From: Rhexocercosporidium sp. MPI-PUGE-AT-0058
Taxonomy: Eukaryota; Ascomycota; Leotiomycetes; Helotiales
Direction: 5' to 3'
Assembly (NCBI GenBank): GCA_020746875.1
Contig: JAGTJL010000028.1
Location: forward strand, 388,131 to 452,130
DNA: 64,000 bases
The position numbers and the translations under genes were made by a program. The notes under the pieces are model-generated. The model searched no databases. It was not told where the DNA came from and worked only from the letters and a program-made list of their open reading frames with translations. Below, one piece after another: positions 45,922 through 58,352 of the stretch; within the stretch, counting starts at the first letter, position 1, and each line of letters opens with the position of its first letter.

Positions 45922-48167
45922 TCAACTTGGATGATTGATGATTCGATCGATCTTTTCCGTTGGATGCTGATGTACATGGTACGCGACTCGCATGATGCTT
46001 AGAGTATACAATAGATAGAGAGACGTGTATTGTTTAATTGATAATTATTCACGAAGAGCCTGGGTTTTGAGGTGATTTAGTGATGTGTAGAATATGGGGC
46101 TCAAGTCCTTGGGACTATATGGGGGCGTGGAAACTTGATAGGCGTTGAGGTTAAAGAGGGGGTGAGAAGCCTAGCTCTTATGACTTCATAGATGGAGGTC
46201 AGAGTGGATATCTGAACTACCACTGATATTTACTAGAATAAGAGGGAGAGTATAAGTATAAATAGCGATCTCTTTCTGACTGGGGCTCAGGTACATGTAT
46301 AAAAGACACCGCCTCCTCCCGACTGCGAGTTCCTGGCGTGGGACAGGTCTAAGGAATTGGAGAACGCTAGACTTGGATGGACGGATCCGGTAATTAGATT
46401 CCTCGGTATGCTTTTTTCCCCCTCGAGGTGTAGACTGTTCACAGCTTTGTCGAGATCGTGGATTTGCGGCTGTGTGTTTAGGAGGGGTGTGGTTGAAGGT
46501 TTGAATGGAGGGGAGGAAGGAGAGTATTTGTTGTCACTTTTTGAGTTATTGTCATTCAGCTTCTCTCACTTGATGTATGGTACGCCGAGCAAATGAATAT
46601 AAGGAAGAGAGAAAGAACGGTTTGAGATGATTTTGAGATGATGTGGTGCTGAAGTTATTTATCATTTCATCAAACTTAATGGACATCATCAGAATTACGA
46701 ATCAGTCACAAACTAGTGACTTTTTCTTCGGGCCAGTTTTTACCGCTACTGTAGAGGAGCAAAATTGAACAATTTTAGTGGAAGATTAAATAGGAGGAGA
46801 AAGGTAGCCAGCCTCGCTTTGCAAATCCGAAACATCACTGGCAGCAAAGCAGGAGTGAAGTCAGTGGAGCAAGAGACGGTATCAAATCTAGCTTCCTCGA
46901 CAGAGAATAAACTAGTCAACTCGAAGCTGTCGAGCGCCACATAATCGCGCTGCAGCTACTTCCTTGTAAGATCTGTGACTATTGCAATTGATTCTGTCCC
47001 GGATAATCTTCGTCTGTTCGGAGACTTCATCGTAGTTGATAGGGGACGAATTGTGCAATGGAAAGGGTAGAACATGTCATTGTGATTTCTATTGTCAACT
47101 GAGCTTTGTGCAGGGAGTTTAGGTTGTTAGCTGTGGACAAGGTCAAAGGCTACAGACATCTGGATTTTGGTTGGTGGGATTCAGGCTTTGGTGCACGGCA
47201 AACACATTTCAGAGTCTACCACATCTACTCATGATTTGTCAAGGCTAGCGGGTATGTGTAACTTCGAGTTATCGGGTTGCCTCAACAGCCAGCGCGGTTA
47301 GGCAGGGAGCATGACTTTAGGGGGACTCCAAGAAGGATCAAGCTTGGTCTCTGTAATGTGAGGGAGGAAATGATTGATATGCTACCAGTTTTTCCCGAGG
47401 AAACCTAGACGGAAGAGTAAGCTAGAATTGATTTTATGAAGCTGTACTACTGGTGACCCGTTCTTACTCCTGCTGGAGCTTTCCATTAAGATATTAGCTT
47501 GTCATGCAGCCACGCGCGCTGAAAAATTTGTAGTTGACCGCCAACAATCCCAGTCTCCCCCTTTGGCCCTTTGGGGCTCGCCTATTGTCGCGCTTCCCCG
47601 TTTGCTCCCGAGAGCCAAGCAGAGCTCCTTCGGTGTGTCATTGTTATCTATCTATTTCACATTGGATCAAACAAATGTGCTTCAGGAATACCATCTTGGC
47701 CAGAAAACAATCATCTGGCGCATGCGACTCCAAGTGGTGGCCGCGGAGCTTTAATCTCCCCCATCTATTAAAAGCCAGGCTTGCATTCAAATCGAATGAT
47801 TTTCCTAGGCGCTTTGCGGCCAAAATATCGCGGCCGCGGTTCCCCAAACACCAAGATCTTGGGTTGACGCGGGTGGTTCTACCATTGGCCTGCTCGTCGG
47901 CGGCACGACTGGGGTTTGGCTGGGCTGGCGAATCAACACAATGTAAGCTCACAAGCATTGGCAATTATCCTGGCTACGTATTGGTTCGCTTCACTCTCAG
48001 ATGCAGATCATCTTTTTATTTTTATCTGTAAGCCTAAAAGTCAGCCAGAGGTCAGCCACCCGCTGATGTACGGAGGAGTACTTCCTTGCACTTTATCTGC
48101 TTTGCATCTCACTCCTCCGAGTTTTTCTCAACTCATCCAGAAATCATCAATCTTCGAAACGACCGAA
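45922..48167. other. Intergenic, no gene recognised
   Basis: About 2.2 kb. Overlapping plus-strand frames at 47534-48031 are mutually exclusive and have no motif. No repeat recognised. Confidence 0.45.
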
Positions 48168-48711
48168 ATGAAGCTCAACGCTGTCCTTTCCGTAGCGACG
48201 ATATCCAGCAGCTGCTGTGCAGCCACCCAAGATGAAAAGTGTGTTCCATCCCATTCTTGACCCCGCGGCGGGGCAATACACCAGGACCATCAACTAACTA
48301 AACTCCTCCCACAGCCTCGAGAAGCGTGCTGGAACATGCAGTATCGGAATAGGACGACAGTTTGCAGATATTCACTGGGATGTTACTGTCTACAACGTCC
48401 CACAACCTAAACCACAAGATGTAAACATCGTAGCAACTCTCAAGAACGCCAAGATGGACAAGGGCGAATCTCTCTCAGTGTCTTGGCCACCTCATACCAT
48501 CAACATCACGAACGTCGATAATGCTCCGGTCTTCACGTACAACGAACCGAATTTGAAGGGATCATTCGTGGATTTCGCACCTGGCGAGACGAAGGTGGAA
48601 TTACAGTTTGAGATTGGAACGACGAAATTCACGACGGATAATTGCTCGGCTTCGAGTGTGGTATTTTCGGCTGGGAGGGAAGGATGGGCTTGCAACTTCC
48701 CCTGTCCTTGA
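48168..48711 (+). CDS. Small secreted protein, 155 aa
   Basis: Two exons, 48168-48238 and 48315-48711, with a 76-nt intron (GTGTGT donor, CACAG acceptor) inside an Asn codon. The signal peptide (KLNAVLSVATISSSCCAA) is followed by NLEKR, a Kex2-type Lys-Arg site, so the mature form may start at AGTCSIGIGRQ. The mature part has a few cysteines and a beta-rich look, ending REGWACNFPCP. I do not recognise a domain. Secreted cysteine-bearing proteins of this size are often effectors or surface proteins, but nothing here assigns a role. The 5' part of the second exon was taken to be coding because the frame and phase agree. Confidence 0.75.
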
Positions 48712-50066
48712 TTACGATGACGATATATGATGTGGGCTGTTGGAAGCGTTTGAAAAACAATGATGGTGTTTGGGAGTTAGGATCGGATTGGATTGGCGGA
48801 GAACCGTCACATAAACTGTAATCTTACATTGGGATCAGACATGGCAGAAATATACCCTGTTGCTATGCAGTATTCATGCCTCTCGTTTCGTCGAAGTACT
48901 TAAGATGATTTCTAGAGCAATTCTTCAAAGTTATCTCATCACTGCATCCACAGAAACGAAGACTTCGTCGGCGTGAATTCAAAAGAGCCGAATGCAAACA
49001 TTGGTCTCTGTTTTGAATATCCCTTCTCTCTCTCCCACCCAACTCGTCGTTCAACTTCCGGTCATGAACGGGAAGCTATTGTGTTTCCAGTGATTAAAGA
49101 CCTCTTTGACTGTTTGTTGATAACCTCAATACGACATGCAATTCGGAATTGTGTGATTATAGCCCTTGCCATAAAATTACTTTCACAAAGTAAAATATTT
49201 CAAGATTGTCTGCCCTGAATCTAGTTCTCCGGAGCCTTGAGGAAATCCCTCGGCCTCAGCCAATTGCTAATGATCGCAATCCGTCAGAATCTCGGCCTGG
49301 ACTCTCGGGTGCAGCCAGACTTCTTCCCCCAAGCAGCTTCACCAACTCTTGTCCAACCACTCCGATTGGGCAGGCTTGTCTCTTCAGGTCATCAGAAATT
49401 GTTTGCTTCATAGACACCCGAGCAGTCAAGAGCAGTTATTGCAGTAGTAAATAGAACCTTCCCTTCAGGGAGCAAACATGATCTTCATGATCGGGCTTAA
49501 GTAGAACAATCTCAGCCCATCAGGCAGTGCCGTGACGTAGGAGGAGATTCAGCAATATCCCGCCGCTTTCTTGGAAGGGGCCAGAGCCATACCTCAGGAT
49601 GTAACGGCTCACAAGTCAGCTAGCATGATGAGCCACATAGAAGGGAACATGAGCAGTAATTTCTTCCGCGTAAAACACATCATGGCCCCAATCGCCTCTC
49701 AAAGCACAGACTGGAAGGGCACCTTTTATAAGAACCATACTTCTCTGCTCGTTATCTTACAACAAGCAAAGACGATCAACCATTTTAATCCAAGTTCACA
49801 CATGTATCACTTTCTTGGTAAGCACTGTCTCAACGACGCCCTGAACGTCTTAGCTCAGTATCTCGGTCGATGCTTCATTCCAACATAATAGAAAACTCGC
49901 AGCAAACAATTCCTAGCCTAGCCAGCTGTTAACATGGACTGCACATACATCGCCAAAAGCCACGCCTTAGACCCTGAACAATCCTCGAACCTTCTTATCT
50001 CACGAGAACCACTCTAGCTAATTATTCGGGAAAGGGAAACTAGCCCATAACAATTGAAAATGAGCA
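48712..50066. other. Intergenic, no firm gene
   Basis: Contains only short frames. The longest (49571-49888, 105 aa) has no motif and no partner exon, so it is not called. Confidence 0.4.
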
Positions 50067-50312
50067 CTACATAAGGACACACTCGTCTTGGTTATCAATC
50101 CGCATCATACGTGGATGTTCGACGTTGCCACAGTCGCTCCCACAGGGGCCACAGTGCCAATACCAGCCGAGAGAATTGCAAGAGCAGCAATCTGTACCTC
50201 AAATATTAGCCTCATATTATTATTTAGCTTCTCATAGGACTGAGGACTTACGCCATATGGAGCAGCCGAAGATGCGATAACTGATGGTTACGTTTTGATA
50301 CGACGGAGCCAT
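50067..50312 (-). CDS. Tiny Cys-rich protein, 61 aa
   Basis: Exons 50312-50252 and 50191-50067 on the minus strand, with a 60-nt intron (GTAAGT donor, GCTAAT branch, ACAG acceptor). The second exon in this phase encodes CCSCNSLGWYWHCGPCGSDC, then NVEHPRMMRIDNQDECVLM, giving eight cysteines in 61 residues. There is no signal peptide, so it is predicted to be intracellular. Another phase of exon 2 is open only briefly and lacks cysteines. The Cys spacing suggests a metal-binding knuckle, but no named family is assigned. It faces away from the Cys-rich gene at 50704. Confidence 0.55.
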
Positions 50313-50703
50313 GTTGCGTTCTCTTTGTACTGTAACTGAAAGCTTGTTTTCTTCTTTATCGAATTTTCCTTCTTACATTTTTCTATTATGTGGACATTTT
50401 TTGATGTGATCAGCTGTACTTTGCAATAAAGCGTTCTATTCTATTCAATCAGACTTCTTGTCCGCATCAAAGAGTCATTCTTCTGTTGTTGCCTCTTGAA
50501 AAACGAGAATACGAAACAATGGCATTGTTCTTGGCGGCGAACACTGTTACCTAAGTGATCTATCAGGTTAAATATCTAGAAGTGCTCCGCTCCAAGTTCT
50601 ACTTACTCCATACCAACCAGAACTTGTACACCAAAACCCTTCAGTCTACACCCTACTACCCTACCACCTCGCTACACAACTACTCAACCCAACACAAGAA
50701 AAG

Positions 50704-50874
50704 ATGTGCGAAAGACTTGTCCAACACCACGCCTGCGGCAGAGTCGTGGACGCCTTGCAGGTTATCAAATGCTACAAGCCGGGATGTCCTGGCGTTACGA
50801 AGACGTCATACATGAATGACCTGCCTTCCCGGTGTGGGCAATGTGCTGTCTGTCAATGTATCGATGCTCAGTAG
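50704..50874 (+). CDS. Small Cys-rich MC-HxCG protein, 56 aa
   Basis: Intronless 56-residue frame starting MCERLVQHHACGRVV and ending RCGQCAVCQCIDAQ. It belongs to a type common in filamentous ascomycetes, in which MC...H.CG is followed by single cysteines and a final CG.C pair. The role is unknown; the His/Cys spacing suggests zinc binding. A leader of direct ACC/TAC-rich sequence precedes it. There is no signal peptide. It is divergent from the 61-aa Cys-rich gene, with about 390 bp of shared promoter space. Confidence 0.7.
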   Translation: MCERLVQHHACGRVVDALQVIKCYKPGCPGVTKTSYMNDLPSRCGQCAVCQCIDAQ

Positions 50875-51854
50875 GTGGGTAAAGTACTTTACGTCAGTAA
50901 AGAGGAGAGAGAAGCCTATACAAGCGGGCTAATAGAGAAAATAAATGAGCGAATAAACTGAACTTTGAAACGAAATAAAATGTTGACTCAATAGCCAAGT
51001 GATGATTTGATAGAAAGGAACCTCTCTTATCCATAATAGGTTCCGATGAGGTGCTCAAAGAGTCAATATGGACTCCGCGGCGAGGAACTGGGTGTTGGCA
51101 TACGAGATCTTGCCTTGGATTCGCTTGCAGTATCTGCCAGAGGATGGAATCGTTCTTTGATTTGAGGATCCGAGTGAAAGCTTTCTTCTGCGATTTGTAT
51201 CTAGCAAGAATATCTAACGTTCATCCTTGTGTGCCGAAAAAAAATGATAGGTAATTTAACTTGAAGTATCTTAAAATCTATGCATACCATAATATCTACT
51301 ATAATTTTTATCACTTATATTCTGTAGCCACTTCTAGACACCCTAAAGCCTTTCTACTGAAAAATTGTATTTATATCGTCGCCCTCACGCCTGATTTGCA
51401 AAGAGTTTCCTTTTTTAGTAAAATAACGTCTATCCCTGTGTCGAGAGACGCACCCCGTGACGAGACAAAACATAGGTACTTCAGATTTGCCAGGCTCTAA
51501 ATTCATAGCCTTAAAACTCTACATACTTTCCAGAATAATTATATTACGTGCGCTTCCCGACCACTCCTGAACTAGAAACTTCGAAAATTATGATCGCGTC
51601 GTCACTAAATTCCCGATCTGAAACAGACCCCTTTTTCTAGTGTAATCGGGCCTATCAGCTTACAACATCAGCATTGAGCATATTTCGCCTTATAAACTCA
51701 TAACTTAGTTGGATCTGATGTTCAAGTTTACCCTACGAAAATAAGAAGTTATTATCAGCCTTATGCCGATCAGGACGTGCTATGACACTCAATATCGCCA
51801 CATGGATCGGTACCCCCCAAAATAAGCGAGCAACGGCTCTAGGGCAATTTACGG
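50875..51854. other. Transition into AT-rich DNA
   Basis: Composition falls from about even to AT-rich near 51240. No supported gene. Confidence 0.45.
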
Positions 51855-53529
51855 TAACGTGGTTTATCACCGAGAGGCGCACTTTTCCTTGGCATAAGAC
51901 TTCAAATACTAATAAATTAATTATAATAAAGTAAATTAACTAAAACTACTCTGAATTTATTAAAGCAATTACTTTATAATATCTTAATAAGTTCGTGTAA
52001 TATAGCCAGTCTCTTTGCAGACTTTATAGTATTTTACAGCCGGCTGACCCTCCTTGCGACTATTCCGTATTATACGTATATCGCGTCGTACTTCTTTCTT
52101 TGCTTTCTTGCGGGCTATTATATCTTGCGTATCTTTTATTATAAATGCGCCTTTTTAACGAATACAAGTCTTTTTCGCCTTACGCGTTTGCTAAATATTT
52201 CATTAGCTGCTGGAAGAACGCGTACTTCGGCAAATAAAAAGGTTATTTCATGCGCTATTCGCTTTGTACTCTTTATTAAAGCTTTAATTATCTCGAAAAG
52301 AAGAGTTGGCGAGCTCTTTTAATAATAGGTAATCCGGTTTCGAATAAGAACTGTTTATAAAAGAGCTTTAATAAGGTTTAAAGGAGTCTAAAAGACTTAA
52401 GGGTCGATATCGGTAAGAAGGGTCCGCGGGAGAATTAGAGTTCTTAATTTCACGTTAAGCTTTAAAAGTATTACTTACGAGTCGAAAGGCATAAGGCTAG
52501 CTTTACGGAACTTAGCTTAATAATTTTAAGTTATTATTAATTCTTTAAATACTGCCGTAAAGGCTAAGAAGAACTCAACTTTTGTAATATAATTAATATA
52601 AGCCTTAATAAAAGTCTCGATCTGCCGGTTATACGCCCGCTTTAAGATATTAAAATACCCGACGTTAAGAAGCTAAGTGAGATAAGAAGAGTAAAGAAGT
52701 AATCCGAGAGTTATAATATTATATGCCTTATAATACTTTTAAAATTCGGCCGATTCGTGACTCTTATACTTATTAAGAACTAGTATTCGGTAAGGACCTT
52801 TTACTCGAGTAGCAGTATATTTATTAAAGTGTTTTATTTAATTTAAATTTATTTTCTTATTTGTTCATTTATTCTTCATCGACTTAATAACTCAGTCGCG
52901 TGAGAAGCCGCCTTCCGTATATTAGTTCGCGAGGTAATTCTTTTTTTAAATAACTAAAAACAAGAGTATATAATAGCTTTTGCTATTAATATAAGTAATC
53001 GCTGTAGCTTATTCTCGATTTCCTGGCTAAACTTCCTTGCTTCTGCCACGTCGATCTGCCCGAGTAACGATTATTATAACGTAAATAATACTTATTAAAA
53101 AGCTTATTTCGTCGAAGTTATAAAAATTAAAGTCCGTAATCTCGTATTTTGCCTTTATATTCTTAACTAGCCGGAACCACGCGCTTAGCGCGTCAAGATC
53201 TTCGTATAAGGCCTTTTAGAAGTCGTAAATACAAGTAAAACGCGTCTTTAAGTCTAGTTAGCGTTATATAAATCGATGCGCCTAGAGCTTGCCGACGCGT
53301 CCTCCTCCCTTCGATTCTAGGATATAATTCGCTATATCTGCTATACTAGTAAGCCGGGGTGCAAATCTTTTTAAATTTAGATCGAGTATATATTAAATAA
53401 TTACTTGCTCTTTTAACTTAAAGAGTTTATAATAATTAAGTTGTATTTCGCTGCGAGGGGTTCGGCCGGTTATTCTTTTGCAAAGTATTATTTGGGATAC
53501 TTTATAAATCTTTGCTGCAAACCGATAGC

Positions 53530-55370
53530 TAACGTCGAGCACCCCCCTTCCGCCTACCTCGCGTAATATTAGCACTCTTTATTTAATACTTAATAATTTT
53601 ATTTTACGTTAACTTTTATATAAGAAATTATAAAGCCAGAATCTCTTTTTAATTTTAGTTCTATTAATATAATTTGACGATTTTTAGTCGTAATTTAAGC
53701 CGCTTAAATAGCACGTATTATCGTAAACTTAGAATTTAAGCTAGTTTAGATTTTCTTTTTTTTCCTTAACTTCAATTGCTTTAATTACTTTTTTAATTTT
53801 TTAATTTTTATATTTACTTTTCTTAATTTATAATATTTTTTATTAAATTCTTTTATAATTTTCTTAAAGAGTAAACGCTGCGTCTGATGCTAATTATGTA
53901 ATTCCCTTATTAAAGTGCGTATTTGTAAATAAAAATCTTTTATAGCTTTAGGAGTTTATAACTAAATAAAAGTGCTAGAAGGCTCGGGAGGTGATATTAT
54001 TATTTTATAAGATTCTTAAAGAGCCGGAGCTATCGATTTATTACTATTTTTTAATAATAACGGGCTTATTAAGGGTTTCGCTAAAAATATCGGTTATAAT
54101 CTATTAGTTTTTTATTTAAATTTAATATTAAAAAGAGTAATAATATCTCGGCGTGTTTTTAATAGTAAAGAAGGAAATTGCGCTTGTTAATTAGCGTGGA
54201 ATTAATTAAAGAACTTAATTTATATAATTCCTTTCGGTAAGCGCGCTTTAATATAAAGAAAACCGTTAAATTTAAAGATTATAAGATATATAATATATAT
54301 ATAAGTAAATATAATAGAAATATATTATTTTTAAGGCACTTTTAAAGGAATTCCGTAGTCTTATAGCTCCCGTGGCTGTTTAAAATAAAGAGTCTTATTA
54401 AATGATTACGTAGTTATATTTAAGGGATAAATGCTTTCTTTAACTATTTAAAAGCCGTATTATTAGTTGTTTATTTATTATCGGTTATAATAAAGTGCCA
54501 ATTATTAAATACGTTTAATTAAGACGAAAACTATTATTATTACACCGATTTTCCTTTATAAATTGTAAGAAGTTATATAAAGACTCCGGTTATAGAGATA
54601 TATTTAATAATTAACGTTTAAATACGTAAGCTTAATTGTTTTTTTTTTTAAATCTTGCGCTTTTCGGCGTGCCTTATAACGAATTTATTAAGACCGTAGC
54701 TTTTTATAATACCGGTCTCGTCTATATTCCATCGTTAATTAACTAGAATAGCCTTAATAGCTGGGATCTCTAGTTTTTGAAACTAAGGCTTAATAACTTC
54801 GGAATAAGCGCAGTTAAAATATATAAAATCAATATATATTTGCTTCTTCGTCTTTAAAATAGGATTCCGTGCCAAAAACTTGTAAATCTAGTGTTTTCCA
54901 AGTAATAAATAGTTTCTTTAAAGAATTAAAAGTCTCTTTTTAAAAACCTTAATTTATATATGCGTAATTCCACGGTTAAGAGATTCCTACGTCAAAATCT
55001 AATTAGTTAATCGATTTTCTATTACCGTAAGTAGCCTTTGCAAGTAGTTAGCACCTTCCTGGCGTAATAAAGTAATTGCGTTGCGGTTACGAAGTATAGA
55101 CTTCGGAATACTTTACTTAAGCAATGCCTTTCACAAAGACTTATCATTTGCGATTTCTGCAAGCGCAAATATAACGTTATACTCGGTATATTAAGGCTTT
55201 ATAATAAGAGTAAGTTATATTCCAAATTTGAGAAGAATTAATTAAAGAATTAAGGAGTAATTAATTATTTAAGTTAGTAGGTAGATATAGCGGTGAGTTA
55301 AGCGAGGTAGGCGGAAGGGGGGGGGGGGGGGGGGGGGGGGGGGTAGGCGTAAGGGGGGTGCTCGACGTTA
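53530..55370. mobile_element. Nested inverted-repeat element
   Basis: The left arm at 53530-53562 starts TAACGTCGAGCACCCCCCTT, followed by CCGCCTACCTCGC. The right arm at 55302-55370 is the inverse, with an inserted copy of the GGTAGGCG...GGGGGG unit and a run of 27 G. This places a 1.8-kb element inside, and later than, the larger 51.9-55.5 kb element. The interior is RIP-decayed and non-coding. Confidence 0.6.
55317..55343. repeat. Homopolymer of 27 G
   Basis: Uninterrupted G run inside the right arm of the nested element. It is probably an expansion of the shorter G run present in that arm, and its assembled length may be unreliable. Confidence 0.9.
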
Positions 55371-55539
55371 AGTTTTTTTAATATCCGAATAGCCTTAATA
55401 ATTAGAATAATTCGAGCTTTAGTTATATGGATTTCTATTTGTAATTATTAAGCTATCGCGTCATAAAGGTATGAGGTAGGATGCTAAGGAAAAGTGCGCC
55501 GCTCGGTGATATGCGCCGCTCGGTGATAAATCACGTTAT

Positions 55540-56190
55540 TCATAAAATCATGGTAAAGTGTGACTTGGCCCACATAATACACACACACAATTTATTAACG
55601 CCCGGCGGCTAACCCGATAGGGCAACTATTACTAATATACAAGTACATTTCCGAAAGTGAACTCTTAACTCCTTGAGCCCTTACATCGCCTGTTTCTTGC
55701 TTCTGCCTTCTCTCTTCTGACTTCTCTCTACCCCATAATACAGTCGCTTACAGAATCGGCTTCCCCTCCAAAGTCGTAAAAGATTATGAGCCCCTCCTAC
55801 CAAAAAAGGCCCGGTGTATCATCCTCCTCCTAGAACGAGCTAGGTAATTACCCCCACGAAATGATTTCCGCTTTTAACAGCAATTAGTGCCACCCCACTC
55901 TCCCATGTCGAAAGCGCTAGACCTGAAGCCTGGCAATTGTTCCTGGTTCAGCTGGTGCGTGGCAGATTTTTTCAAAAGTCAAGATTTAACCCTTCAAACA
56001 TTCAAACACCAATAAGGCTGAACATCTGAAAATTAACGCTCCATCTACATAACCCTGCTCGAGCGGTTCCATAGCATACAAAGATTTTGAAAGTCGCTTT
56101 GTTAATCTGGCGTCGCAGTTCTGTGAGATAGCTGAGTAAGTAGCCCGGCGGGAATTTGCACCGAAAATAACTAAATTTGTCAGCCTTACC
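55540..56190. other. Promoter side of the HET gene
   Basis: Composition returns to normal at about 55580. Contains short CT-rich stretches; no gene recognised. Confidence 0.45.
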
Positions 56191-58352
56191 ATGGCACATA
56201 CCACTCATACAGTTCCATTTATTGCCGATTTTAAATACCCATATTTGTTACTGCACAGCTGCACCTATTGCAAGAGAATTATCATCGACTCTTCTGCACC
56301 GGATACCGTACATCTGCGTAATCATGCAACATTCGTCAACCCTTTCAAGTTCGAGTACGCGGAAATTGTTCAAGCAAGTAATGATGGCTGCACATTTCTA
56401 TTGCCAGTACTGGACGCCATCCAAAGTCAAAGCCAGTCACTGGACACCTCGAGTCCGCATTCTGGGCTGCTAGCGGCTGGTACACTCTTCATAGATATTC
56501 ATATCAAGTACCAGGAAGCGAAAGGAACAGTATCGGAGTTTACGAATGTAAGCCAGGCAAAGGTTTACTGGCGACAGGCGAACAGAAATGTATCGCCAGA
56601 ACAAGGGAACCCTGTGGTTCGATTTGGTGATTACATTATCTCTGCAGAACTTGGTAAGCAACCAATATGCATCAAAACGTAAAACAAGTCAGCATAGGTT
56701 AACAAAGCTAATTTGACTTAGATGATAGAGCCGCCACTTATATTAGTCAACGACCCCAATATCCATGGATAAACACTGTATCAACCTTCACGGCTATTAA
56801 GGAATGGCTTCATATTTGCAACACTCGCTCCAAATGTCTTCAAGTTCCTGATCTCAAAGATTCCACTAGACTCAGCCGCGGACCATCTAGAATGATCCTG
56901 GTAGGCAGAAGTGACTTGCAAACTGTCAGAATCGTCAGCCCGAAGAATAGAGTCAAGTATATCGCCCTATCATATTGCTGGGGAGGAGACAGCTCTATGA
57001 GATTGACTCGGGCTGACCTGGACACTTGGCAACAAGCTATTGTGATAAGTCAACTTCCAAAGACACTGCAAGATGCTATTATATCTACACGTCTCCTTGG
57101 GTTTGAGTATCTCTGGGTAGATCGACTTTGTATTGTTCAAGATGACCCGGAAGATATTCATCAAGAAATTGCAGCCATGCCCGAGGTTTACCGGAATGCT
57201 ACGCTCACCCTCTCGGCATCATCAGCACAAAGTAGCGATGAAGGGTTCCTGCACACATCGCCAGCCACTTACCAAAGACTGGACCAAAGTCTAGTCATGT
57301 TGCCTTACCGTTGCCCAGATATGAGCTATGACCGTGCAATATTGACTAGACTAACGGACCAGGATAATCCATTGGACGCAAAGTCACCAGTGGATCGTCG
57401 AGCATGGACAATGCAGGAACAAATGCTTTCAACACGCCTCATCCAGTTTGGATCAAACGGAATCCACTGGATTTGCAAATGTTCTTCCGTCAGACATTGG
57501 CATGATGGCATAGAAGTAAGAACAGAAGCCAAAGAACAAGGCAAGTTTTATCAGCCGAGAGACATGGATTTTGACTGGGCATGGGCGTATATCGTAGTCA
57601 ACTATACCCAGAGAGCACTCAGCGTCCAAACGGACAAGTTGATAGCTCTGGCAGCAGTTGCACAAGATATTTCGATACGTGTTGATAAGCCGACCCGATA
57701 TCTAGCCGGTATTTGGCAGCATCAGTTGCCCAATAACTTGATGTGGTGTGTTGACGGCAAGAATAAAGGGCTACGGCCATCATCTTATCGGGCTCCGTCA
57801 TGGTCGTGGGCAGCTGTTGACGGTCAAATCAATCCTGATTATTTTGGATGGGATACATCTTACGCAATTTATCTTACTATCAGAGACTGTGCTGTAACTC
57901 CGGTGTCGCCAATGTTACCATACGGATCAGTAGCTGCTGGCTATATCTCAGTACGTGGCCGGTTAAGGAAGATGAAACTGAACCTGGAAACAAAATATCT
58001 GCAATCATCAATGGAGAATGATGGAAAGCTTGCTCGAAGCATACTTGATGCTGCTGATGAAACCATTCCTCGAGATCCTACAGGTGGATGGCTACTTGTC
58101 TTCTGTTTGGAAGTGGGATGCAAATTCAGCGACGCGGAGGACGATGAGGAACCCCAGCCATGTGCCTTTGGCTTGATACTTACCCCAGCTTCGGACCATG
58201 CTTCTAGTGGCTATTTCGACGAAGAAGCAGAAACGCCATTCCCAAGAGAATCGGTCTTCCGACGGGTAGGCATATTTGACAGTGAAAACCTGGGAACGGC
58301 CAAGACAATTTCTTTTGGAGATTGCCCAGTTATGCATATCAAGATTATTTGA
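56191..58352 (+). CDS. HET-domain protein
   Basis: Two exons, 56191-56653 and 56722-58352, with a 68-nt intron (GTAAGC donor, GCTAAT branch, TTAG acceptor), giving 697 aa. The N-terminal part (about 1-150) contains a CTYC pair and is typical of HET proteins with a variable leader. The HET domain begins after WLHICNTRSKC and contains YIALSYCWGG (234-243), LPKTLQDAI and EYLWVDRLCIVQDD (283-296; Arg replaces the usual Ser). WTMQEQMLSTRLIQF and, later, APSWSWAAVDGQI follow, which are the standard downstream HET blocks. HET proteins trigger incompatibility or cell death after non-self contact. The gene looks intact despite lying 650 bp from RIP-mutated DNA. Confidence 0.92.

Larger units (their letters stand above)
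51855..55539. mobile_element. RIP-decayed DNA element with inverted ends
   Basis: The left end (51855-51895) reads TAACGTGGTTTATCACCGAG, then GGCGCACTTTTCCTTGGCAT. The right end (55481-55539) is its inverse, with transitions only, plus an internal duplication of the ATCACCGAGCGGCGC unit. Between them lie 3.6 kb of AT-rich sequence with no frame longer than about 65 codons, dense in TAA/TTA, as expected after repeat-induced point mutation. No transposase motif survives. The ends are sharp against the GC-balanced flanks. The flanking target duplication is not certain. Confidence 0.7.

Noticed and set aside
47534..48031. Protein-coding gene
   Set aside because: Three overlapping frames compete, none with a motif, signal peptide or partner exon.
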